Shown piece by piece: positions 34,741 through 41,560 of a stretch of 64,000 nucleotides of DNA. The notes under the pieces are model-generated. The model did no database searches. It saw nothing but the letters and a program-made list of their open reading frames with translations, and was not told where the DNA came from. Every line of letters begins with the position of its first letter. Positions within the stretch are counted from its first letter, which is position 1. The position numbers and the translations under genes were made by a program. Source of the DNA: Brevibacterium oceani (GTDB lineage Bacteria > Actinomycetota > Actinomycetes > Actinomycetales > Brevibacteriaceae); assembly GCF_013623835.1 (NCBI RefSeq), contig NZ_JABKDE010000003.1:434001-498000 (forward strand), read 5' to 3'.

Positions 34741-35421
34741 TCATCGCAGGGAATCGTCTCCATCGCCGAGGCTGCGGCCGCGAACGAGGCTGATGCCGGC
34801 GACGACGAGGGCGAGCATCGTCAGGAGGCGTCCGGCCGGCAGCAGGATCGAGGTGTAGTACCAGACCAGCGATGCCGCCGAGGCCAGGGCCGGCACGGCG
34901 GCGATCCAGGCCATGACCCGAACCGGGCGGGACCAGGCCGCCCAGAGGCCGATGGTCAGCGTCAGTCCGCCGAGCGCGAGAACATGCACGACACCGCCGG
35001 CGAAGAAGGAGATCTCGCGCCCCAACTCGACGGCGGCGGGCGAGAGTGCCTCGGCGAACAGCGGAAGGGCGATGGCGATTGCGGACGAGACCACCATGGC
35101 CACCGCAGCGACCCATCCGATGATCCTCGCCGCGAACCGGTGCGGGGAAGGGACCTCGTGTTGCAGAGCTGAGCAGAGGAAGAGAGCGAAGCCTGCCACC
35201 GAGACGAGCTGGAGAAGGCCGGTGACGATCGACGCCGCGCCGTGGTCGGTGAAGTAGGCGTACACCTCGGCGGTGGGAGCATCCGGCATCGGCAGTGCGG
35301 CGATGCGGTCGGTCACGGGGCTGACGGCCAGGTAGGCGAGCAGGAAGACGGCAGCGCCGAGGAGGGGGAAAGGGGTTCGGGTTCGACGATGGGTGGGCAG
35401 GTGTACGGATTCGGCGGTCAT
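34741..35421 (-). CDS. Membrane protein next to the histidine kinase
   Basis: A 226-residue protein with about six hydrophobic segments, for example PFPLLGAAVFLLAYLAVSPV, IIGWVAAVAMVVSSAIAIAL and LLTMLALVVAGISLVRG. The loop MPDAPTAEVYAYFTDHGAA faces one side. It resembles unassigned integral membrane proteins and I do not place it in a named family with confidence. It precedes the kinase by 34 bases on the same strand, so it is probably co-transcribed and may be a sensory or regulated partner. The ATG at 35421 has AGAGGAC upstream. Confidence 0.68.
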   Translation of the reverse strand: MTAESVHLPTHRRTRTPFPLLGAAVFLLAYLAVSPVTDRIAALPMPDAPTAEVYAYFTDHGAASIVTGLLQLVSVAGFALFLCSALQHEVPSPHRFAARIIGWVAAVAMVVSSAIAIALPLFAEALSPAAVELGREISFFAGGVVHVLALGGLTLTIGLWAAWSRPVRVMAWIAAVPALASAASLVWYYTSILLPAGRLLTMLALVVAGISLVRGRSLGDGDDSLR

Positions 35422-35648
35422 GGCCGGTGTCCTCTCTGTGGTCGGATCGAATGTCAGTCTCGTCTCTCCGGCAGGCGCTGTCGCCGGTTCCGCGGGGTAT
35501 CCCGCGCTGCGTCCTGAGGCGTATGGAATAGCGGCTCTGCGTCTGCAGGCGTAGTCCGACTGACTCTCCTGGACGGACGTCGGCGACCGCACGGGAGGGC
35601 AGACTGAACCCATCGAAGAACTGAGACCATCGAAGAGAGGAGTCCGGG

Positions 35649-36209
35649 ATGTCGGACATCATGAGTTGGCGACCGTCGACCACGGTCCGGAAGATGCTGC
35701 TGCTCATGCACATCGCCGCAGCCGGTGCATGGCTCGGCTTCGATCTCGTGCTCGGAATCCTCACGGTCACTGCAGTGAGCGCCGCAGCGACCGACGCTGC
35801 CTCGGCCGCGGTGAGCATCGCCGCATTCACGAGCTGGCCGCTGATTGCCGCCGGGCTGGTCACGCTGACCACGGGCATCCTGCTCGGCATCGGCTCGAAG
35901 TACGGTCTGATCCGCTACCGGTGGGTCCTGGTCAAGCTCGTCCTCACCATCGTGCTCATCGCTCTCGTGCCCATCCTGCTCCTCTCCGGAGTGGCGACCC
36001 TGCACGAGAACGGTGTCGCCGCTCTCGCCGCCGGCAGTACGCCGACTGTGGCGATCAATGCACTGTTCCCGCCGATCGTGTCGACCACCTCGGTGGCGTT
36101 CGCGATGGTGCTCTCGGTGTTCAAGCCCTGGGGACGACTGCGCCGGACGGATAGACTGGGTGCCATGCGGGACTCCGGGCAACGTCCAGCCATGAACCGG
36201 CGGCCATGA
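35649..36209 (+). CDS. Membrane protein upstream of the response regulator
   Basis: A 186-residue protein with four hydrophobic segments: KMLLLMHIAAAGAWLGFDLV, the SWPLIAAGLVTLTTGILLGI helix, YRWVLVKLVLTIVLIALVPI and a last one near STTSVAFAMVLSVF. The His-x-x-x-x-x-x-W pattern of helix 1 and the WVLVKL motif recall DUF2269-like membrane proteins; this is a weak match. GAGGAG precedes the ATG. It ends 10 bases before the response regulator, so they share a transcript. Confidence 0.65.
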   Translation: MSDIMSWRPSTTVRKMLLLMHIAAAGAWLGFDLVLGILTVTAVSAAATDAASAAVSIAAFTSWPLIAAGLVTLTTGILLGIGSKYGLIRYRWVLVKLVLTIVLIALVPILLLSGVATLHENGVAALAAGSTPTVAINALFPPIVSTTSVAFAMVLSVFKPWGRLRRTDRLGAMRDSGQRPAMNRRP

Positions 36210-36219
36210 GGAATCAGCG

Positions 36220-36870
36220 ATGATCCGCGTGCTGATCGCCGACGATCAGGACCTGGTCCGGATGGGACTGCGTGCCCTGCTCGACGCCGAGGAGGGTTTC
36301 GAGCTCGTCGGAGAGGCCACTGATGGTCTGGCCGCTGTGTCGACGGCGATCGAGGTGCGTCCCGACGTCGTGCTCATGGATATTCGGATGCCCGGGATCG
36401 ACGGCTTGGAAGCGACTCGTCGGATCGTGACGGATGCGGCGCTGGCCGATACGCGAGTGATCGTGCTCACCGCGTTCGAACACGACGAATACGTCTTCGA
36501 GGCCCTGCGGATCGGTGCGAGCGGCTTCATGCTCAAGGACTCGCCGCCGACCGCGCTGCTCGAGGCGCTGCGCACCGTCGCCGCCGGCGGGGCACTCCTC
36601 GCACCATCGGTGACCCGCACCCTCATCGCGAAGTTCGTCTCGACGAGCCCTCGCTCGCGCATCACCCACCCGCAGCTCGACCAGCTCACCGACCGCGAAC
36701 GTGAGATCGTCACCCTCGTCGCCGAGGGGCTGAACAATCAGGAGATCGCGGCGCGACTGGTCATCAGCCCCGCCACCGCTCGCACGCACGTGAGCCGGGC
36801 GATGATCAAGCTCTCCGCCCGTGACCGCGCCCAACTCGTCGTATTCGCCTTTCAATCCGGACTGGCCTGA
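36220..36870 (+). CDS. NarL/LuxR-type response regulator
   Basis: A 216-residue two-domain regulator. The receiver domain has the acidic pair in LIADDQDLVRMG, the phosphoacceptor Asp54 in VVLMDIRMPGIDG, the Thr switch in VIVLTAF and the Lys in GFMLKDSPP. The C-terminal LuxR helix-turn-helix is LTDREREIVTLVAEGLNNQE then IAARLVISPATARTHVSRAM. Partnered by kind with the HisKA_3 kinase at 33552. The two genes face away from each other with a membrane gene each between them, so the region 35422-35648 is the likely control point. Confidence 0.93.
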   Translation: MIRVLIADDQDLVRMGLRALLDAEEGFELVGEATDGLAAVSTAIEVRPDVVLMDIRMPGIDGLEATRRIVTDAALADTRVIVLTAFEHDEYVFEALRIGASGFMLKDSPPTALLEALRTVAAGGALLAPSVTRTLIAKFVSTSPRSRITHPQLDQLTDREREIVTLVAEGLNNQEIAARLVISPATARTHVSRAMIKLSARDRAQLVVFAFQSGLA

Positions 36871-36903
36871 CTGCATGCTCCTGCCGAAGCCCTGCATGAG
36901 GCA

Positions 36904-37386
36904 TCAGCTGATCCGGCGTGCTCGAACCCGCGCCGCGACGAGGGCGATGAAGGCCGTGACGAGCCCTGAGCCGACGCCGATCATCATGGCGACGATGAAT
37001 TCTGAGAGGTGGATGACGAGGTCACTCAGCGGGGACTCGAATCGGGCCGCGAGATCGATCGCCGCCTGGGAAGGATTCTGCCCCTGTGAGGTCTCGAAGG
37101 ACCACAGCAGTTCATGGACGATGACCAGCGACAGCCCATAGAGAACTCCGGCGAGCAGATGGTCACGCAGCGGTCTCGACGTCCTGCGCAGTACCGCCAC
37201 CGCCAGCCACACGGTATAGAGTCCGAGAGCGAGCACGAAGTAGAGCACGGACCCGTCGGTCTCGATGACACCGAGGTCGCTGAGCACCGTCCGCGGGAGG
37301 CTCAGTGCCGCCAGTCCCACCATGGTCCACCACGACATCGGTACACCGAGCCGGGCATTCTCTCCTAGCTTCTGCAGACTGCTCAT
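36904..37386 (-). CDS. Four-helix membrane protein of unknown function
   Basis: A 160-residue protein with four hydrophobic segments: SWWTMVGLAALSLPRTVLSD, VLYFVLALGLYTVWLAVAVL, LAGVLYGLSLVIVHELLWSF and IGVGSGLVTAFIALVAARVR. Not recognised. It is convergent with the response regulator across 33 bases. The ATG at 37386 is preferred; a GTG at 37431 would add 15 polar residues. A functional link with the two-component system is possible only by position. Confidence 0.6.
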   Translation of the reverse strand: MSSLQKLGENARLGVPMSWWTMVGLAALSLPRTVLSDLGVIETDGSVLYFVLALGLYTVWLAVAVLRRTSRPLRDHLLAGVLYGLSLVIVHELLWSFETSQGQNPSQAAIDLAARFESPLSDLVIHLSEFIVAMMIGVGSGLVTAFIALVAARVRARRIS

Positions 37387-37517
37387 GGCCGGTCCCCGCT
37401 CTTTCGCATCGGTCTCGCTGACACCGTCCACGGTCGCAGATGGTCACGGGCGCGGCATCCGCTGCAGAGCGGTGATGGGAATGCGTCGGGAAGCGCAGGC
37501 CGGCAGATCAGTCCGGT

Positions 37518-37967
37518 TCAGCCCACCCGGGACTGCTCGTAGAGCGCCGAGACCAAGGGCGCGAGCTCGGGCCGCTCGCGGGCCTCGTCCAAGGTCGCCT
37601 CGAGCACACTGTCGTGGGTCGGGTGTGCCTCGGCGAGCAGCTTCTCCCCGGCCGCAGTGAGCTCGGTGTAGATGCCGCGCCGATCATCGGCACAGAGGAC
37701 CCGGTTGAGCAGTCCGCGGTCCTCGAGTCGGGTGACCAGTCGAGTCGTCGCGCTCGAGGAGAGAGCAGCGGCCCGAGCGAGCTGCTGCATGCGCATGTGC
37801 CAGCCGTCCTGCCTGCTCAGAGCGTCAAGGACGGTGAATTCGACGACCGAGAGGTCGTGCTCGCGCTGCAGACTGCGCTCGAGCTCGACCTCGATGAGGC
37901 CGTGCAGAGCGGCGAGCGTCCGCCACCCGCGTGAGCGGATCTCCACCGCATCGTCCCTGATTCCCAC
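37518..37967 (-). CDS. MarR family regulator
   Basis: A 149-residue winged-helix regulator. The core is LSVVEFTVLDALSRQDGWHM, QQLARAAALSSSATTRLVTR and a wing with LCADDRRGIYTELTAAGEK. GTG at 37967 has GGAG six bases upstream and is preferred over an upstream TTG at 38033 that falls inside the operator. It is divergent from an MFS pump and the shared gap contains matching inverted repeats, so it probably represses both. Confidence 0.88.
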   Translation of the reverse strand: MGIRDDAVEIRSRGWRTLAALHGLIEVELERSLQREHDLSVVEFTVLDALSRQDGWHMRMQQLARAAALSSSATTRLVTRLEDRGLLNRVLCADDRRGIYTELTAAGEKLLAEAHPTHDSVLEATLDEARERPELAPLVSALYEQSRVG

Positions 37968-38022
37968 GAACGTCTCCTTGTCACTGTCGTCCTCCAAGAA
38001 TACACCACTTGCGCAGATAAGA

Positions 38023-38085
38023 CGCGTGTGCAACTATTGTCTCTTGCGTCTGCAATCATTGCATACGCCTGCTATTGCACACGCG
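38023..38085. promoter_or_regulatory. Nested MarR operator between marR and MFS genes
   Basis: CGCGTGTGCAA (38023-38033) and TTGCACACGCG (38075-38085) are a perfect 11-base inverted repeat 41 bases apart. Midway sits the palindrome TGCAATCATTGCA (38051-38063). All share the TTGCA/TGCAA core, giving four half-sites in 63 bases. Confidence 0.7.
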
Positions 38086-38131
38086 CCGATCCTCCATCGG
38101 CGGAACCGACCTTCAGAAAGGTTCGCCTCTC

Positions 38132-39340
38132 ATGCCCCTCGCACTCCTCGCCCTCGCCATCGGCGGGTTCGGCATCGGACTCACGGAGTTCGTCATCATG
38201 GGCCTGCTGCCCGAGGTGGCCGCCGACTTCGGCGTCACCGAAACCGTGGCCGGCTACCTCATCTCGGGCTACGCCTCGGCCGTGGCCATCGGTGCGATCC
38301 TCATCACTGTGGCGCTGACCCATGTCAACCGGAAGACCGCGCTCGTCGTCCTCATGGTCCTCTTCATCATCGGCAACGGTCTGTCCGCGCTGGCTCCGAG
38401 TTTCGAGGCGATGATGCTCGGACGCATCGTCGCGGCCCTGTGCCACGGGGCGTTCTTCGGCATCGGATCCGTCGTCGCGGCGTCGCTCGTCCCCGCGAAC
38501 CGTCAGGCTGCGGCGATCTCGATGATGTTCGCGGGACTGACCACCGCGAACGTCCTCGGCGTCCCGCTCGGCACCTTTCTCGGCCAGGCCGCCGGCTGGC
38601 GGTCGACCTTCTGGACGATCGCCGTCATCGGCGTCGTCGCCCTCATCGGCATCCTCATCCTCGTCCCAGCGGCCATCGCACGCCCGAGCGGGACCCACAG
38701 CATCCTCGGTGAGTTCCGGATCTTCGCCAACGGTCAGGTGTGGGCGTCGGTCCTCATCACCGTGCTCGGCTATGGGGGTATGTTCGGTGCCTTCAGCTAC
38801 ATGGCCTTCACCCTCACCGGGGTGAGCGGATTCTCTTCGGCGACTGTGCCCTGGCTGCTCGTGCTGTTCGGCGTCGGCCTCTTCGTCGGCAACATCCTCG
38901 GCGGACGCGCGGCCGATAAGAACCTCGGTCGGACGCTGCTCACCCTGCTCGTCGGCCTCGTCATCATCCTCGCCGTGTTCTCGCAGGTCGCCGGCAGCCA
39001 GATCGCCACGATCATCGCGCTCGTCGTCATGGGCGGGTTCGGATTCGCCACGGTGCCGGCGATGCAGATGCGCATCATGCGCCACTCCGGTGACGCGCAG
39101 ACCCTGGGATCGGGGGCGAACATCGCCGCCTTCAACATCGGCAACGCCCTCGGCGCCTGGATCGGCGGGCTGACGATCGCCGCCGGTCTCGGGTACACCT
39201 CTCCGCTGTGGGCCGGGTCGATCGTCACCGTGGGCGGCCTCGTCACTCTCCTCATCGCCGGCTTCGCCCGGGGAGGTGAGCTGCGACGCTCGCGTCCGGA
39301 GACCTCCCGCACGGGCGCCGATCTGCAGCCGAGCGTCTGA
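38132..39340 (+). CDS. MFS efflux transporter, AraJ/Cml type
   Basis: A 402-residue transporter with twelve helices. LTEFVIMGLLPEVAADFGVT is the first-helix signature of the DHA1 arabinose/chloramphenicol efflux branch; GVPLGTFLGQAAGWRSTFW is the motif C region. The start is the ATG at 38132, where hydrophobic sequence begins. It is controlled by the divergent MarR gene. It is similar in type to the pump at 28689 but clearly a different protein. The substrate is unknown. Confidence 0.88.
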   Translation: MPLALLALAIGGFGIGLTEFVIMGLLPEVAADFGVTETVAGYLISGYASAVAIGAILITVALTHVNRKTALVVLMVLFIIGNGLSALAPSFEAMMLGRIVAALCHGAFFGIGSVVAASLVPANRQAAAISMMFAGLTTANVLGVPLGTFLGQAAGWRSTFWTIAVIGVVALIGILILVPAAIARPSGTHSILGEFRIFANGQVWASVLITVLGYGGMFGAFSYMAFTLTGVSGFSSATVPWLLVLFGVGLFVGNILGGRAADKNLGRTLLTLLVGLVIILAVFSQVAGSQIATIIALVVMGGFGFATVPAMQMRIMRHSGDAQTLGSGANIAAFNIGNALGAWIGGLTIAAGLGYTSPLWAGSIVTVGGLVTLLIAGFARGGELRRSRPETSRTGADLQPSV

Positions 39341-39381
39341 GGCACAACAGAACGGCCGAGACTCAGCCGACCGTCCGAACC

Positions 39382-40062
39382 TCAGGCCACGGGCTCGACC
39401 CGGATCGCCTCGGCCGCATCGAGGGCGAGCTCGACGTCATCGTCGCCGACGCTCACCGCGATCGCCGAGGCGGCCGAACTGATCGATCTCACCTGCAGCT
39501 TCGTGCCGATGACGATTCCGCGTTCGGTGAGGTAGCGCAGCAGCTCGGGCGAGCGGTCGGAGACGCGGACGACCTCGACCTCGATGCCGGGTGCGGTCTC
39601 GCGCAGGCGCGTGCTCGGGAATTCGGCGGTGTGCCCGTCAGCGTCGGGGATCGGATCCCCGTGCGGGTCCCGCTGCGGATTCCCCAGCGCTGCGTTCATC
39701 CGCTCGAGCACGAGATCGGAGACCGAATGTTCGAGGCGGTCCGCCTCGTCGTGGACCTGATCCCAGGTCAGCCCCAGGGCCTCGACGAGGTAGGATTCGA
39801 CGATCCGATGGCGCCTGACGATCTCGACGGCGATCTGCCGACCGGCGTCGGTGAGCACGATCTGTCCATAGGGTTCGTAGTCGATGTAGCCGTCGCGGGC
39901 GAGCTTCTTGAGGTTCGCCGACACCGTCGAGGCGGTCACTCCCAGCTGCTCGGCCATCTCCGTGGTGGCGGGGCGGCCGCCGGGCCATTCGTAGGCCTTC
40001 CAGATGAGGGTGACATAGTCCTCGACCATGCGAGTCACTGAGGGGCGCGGCATGTTCGTCAT
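39382..40062 (-). CDS. DtxR/MntR family metal-dependent repressor, predicted Mn-sensing
   Basis: A 226-residue repressor with a winged helix (TTEMAEQLGVTASTVSANLK), a metal-binding dimerisation domain and a C-terminal FeoA-like SH3 domain. Ancillary ligands fit His85, Glu89 and His104, and the primary site has Glu111 and His112. The two positions that separate iron from manganese sensors hold Asp15 (in MVEDYVTLI, as Asp8 in Bacillus MntR) and Asp108 in HDEADRLEHS where DtxR has Cys102. This favours Mn sensing, which is inference. It starts 1 base after the exchanger stop, so the two are co-transcribed. ATG 40053 is an alternative start. Confidence 0.88.
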   Translation of the reverse strand: MTNMPRPSVTRMVEDYVTLIWKAYEWPGGRPATTEMAEQLGVTASTVSANLKKLARDGYIDYEPYGQIVLTDAGRQIAVEIVRRHRIVESYLVEALGLTWDQVHDEADRLEHSVSDLVLERMNAALGNPQRDPHGDPIPDADGHTAEFPSTRLRETAPGIEVEVVRVSDRSPELLRYLTERGIVIGTKLQVRSISSAASAIAVSVGDDDVELALDAAEAIRVEPVA

Positions 40063-40063
40063 T

Positions 40064-41371
40064 CTACGCGCGGGTCCCCGCCGAATCGGGAGCGGAGGAC
40101 AGACCGACGGTCGGTTCGCGCTTCGGTTCGGCCGCCTCGGCGGGTTCCGTCCCCTCCGTTTCGGCCGGCCGCCTGCGGAAGGGAGCGGCGAGCGTGGGGA
40201 GGATGTCACCGCGGTGGAGGACGAGGAAGACGATCGCGAGCACCGCCTGGATCGCGGAGAGGATGTAGCGTCCGGAGGTGTCCGTGACGAAGAACTGCAC
40301 CCCGAAGAGCGCGGCGAGTCCCAGCGCGGGTGCCCAGTGGAAGCGCAGGGCGAGGATGATGGCGACGCCGAGGATGGTCTGCGTGGCCGTGAGCGTGAAC
40401 TCCTCGATCTGCCGCCCGTCCAGCGGCAGCCAGGTGCCGCCCCCACCGGCGAAGTGGGCGATCGGCAGGGAGCCCACGAGCAGGCTCCACTGGTTGACCT
40501 TCGAGGCGATGAGCGTGCCGATCGCGGCCCCGCCCATCCCGCGCAGGGCGAACATCGCGGCGATGATGAACTCGGGGGCTTCCGAGGCCAGCGGGGCCAG
40601 CCATTGGACGAGGAAGTAGGAGTCGATGCCGAGGCTCGTGCCGGAGGCCACGAGCGCCTCGGCGAAGGGCTCGGCAGAGAGAAGGATGATGGCGGCGGAG
40701 ACGACGAACATCGTGATCACCGTGATCCGGCGGGCCTTCGTCGGCATGGCGACGATGAGTGCGGCGGCACCGACGAACTCCTCCTCGTTGTCTCCGGCGG
40801 CCTGTCCGGCACGCCACAGGTAGACGGCGAAGATGAGAACGAGGCCGATGCCGAACCAGATGGGGATGGTGCCGAGCAGAGGGATGGCGAAGGCGAGCAC
40901 GCCGAGGATGACGAGGAATCCGATGTCCATTCGGCTGCCCGAATCCAGCCGCAGGGAGGTCTGGATCGGTGATTTCGTGCGCTTGGCGAAGCGGCGGGCG
41001 ACGAGGAGGGCGATGATGACGACGAGCGGCCAGCCGAAGCCGAGCAGCAGTCGGTTCGATCCGGTCATGTTCGCCGCCGCGAAGTGCAGATAGTCCGGAT
41101 CCGATCCGGAGCGGAACGCGTAGTAGAGGTCGACGGCGTATTCGGGGAGGACGGCGATGAGTGCCAGCAGGGCGATCGCAAGGGCGCCCGAGATTTCCTT
41201 CTGCGCCGCCTCGGCGGCCCAGGCCAACAGGAACGCTGCCGCGACGATCGCAGCGCCGAAGGCCAGCACTTCGAGGACCGGGGCGAGCTCGACTCCTGTG
41301 ATGCGCAGCACCACGGCGGGTGCGGCGACGAGCAGGCAGATCGCGAAGCGGCGAAGGAGTGCGGCGGGCAT
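40064..41371 (-). CDS. CaCA family cation/proton or sodium/calcium exchanger
   Basis: A 435-residue integral membrane antiporter with the two inverted alpha repeats of the CaCA superfamily: LPEYAVDLYYAFRSG with AANMTGSNRLLLGFGWPL, and LASEAPEFIIAAMFALRG with IGTLIASKVNQWSLLVGS. The acidic residues in LPEY and APEF are the usual cation ligands. A central charged loop separates the halves and the tail is Pro/Glu/Arg-rich. The tight pairing with an MntR-like repressor suggests a role in divalent metal export, possibly manganese; calcium/proton exchange is the default family reading. Confidence 0.88.
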   Translation of the reverse strand: MPAALLRRFAICLLVAAPAVVLRITGVELAPVLEVLAFGAAIVAAAFLLAWAAEAAQKEISGALAIALLALIAVLPEYAVDLYYAFRSGSDPDYLHFAAANMTGSNRLLLGFGWPLVVIIALLVARRFAKRTKSPIQTSLRLDSGSRMDIGFLVILGVLAFAIPLLGTIPIWFGIGLVLIFAVYLWRAGQAAGDNEEEFVGAAALIVAMPTKARRITVITMFVVSAAIILLSAEPFAEALVASGTSLGIDSYFLVQWLAPLASEAPEFIIAAMFALRGMGGAAIGTLIASKVNQWSLLVGSLPIAHFAGGGGTWLPLDGRQIEEFTLTATQTILGVAIILALRFHWAPALGLAALFGVQFFVTDTSGRYILSAIQAVLAIVFLVLHRGDILPTLAAPFRRRPAETEGTEPAEAAEPKREPTVGLSSAPDSAGTRA

Positions 41372-41416
41372 GTCTCCAGACTTCCGCCCGCGAATCGGGT
41401 GTGTCTACGCACAACT

Positions 41417-41432
41417 GAGACTTAGACGTCTC
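41417..41432. promoter_or_regulatory. Small inverted repeat upstream of the exchanger gene
   Basis: GAGAC (41417-41421) and GTCTC (41428-41432) are separated by TTAGAC, 46 bases before the exchanger start. It is a candidate operator for the MntR-like protein, but it does not match a consensus I can recall. Confidence 0.3.
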
Positions 41433-41454
41433 CAACAATTTCGGCGGGTCCGGG

Positions 41455-41476
41455 GATCCGCGGGAATCCGCGGATC
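41455..41476 (-). terminator. Hairpin downstream of the UvrA-like gene
   Basis: GATCCGCGG (41455-41463) and CCGCGGATC (41468-41476) form a perfect 9-pair stem with a GAAT loop, about 85 bases after the UvrA-like stop. There is no T-run, so it could equally be a pause or Rho-linked site. Confidence 0.4.
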
Positions 41477-41560
41477 GCAGCGGTGCGCTGTGCGGGCGCG
41501 TGTGCCGCAGATCACCGAAGGGGTCGATGCCCCGGGGCCGTGGAACCGCGCGGTGCGCGC

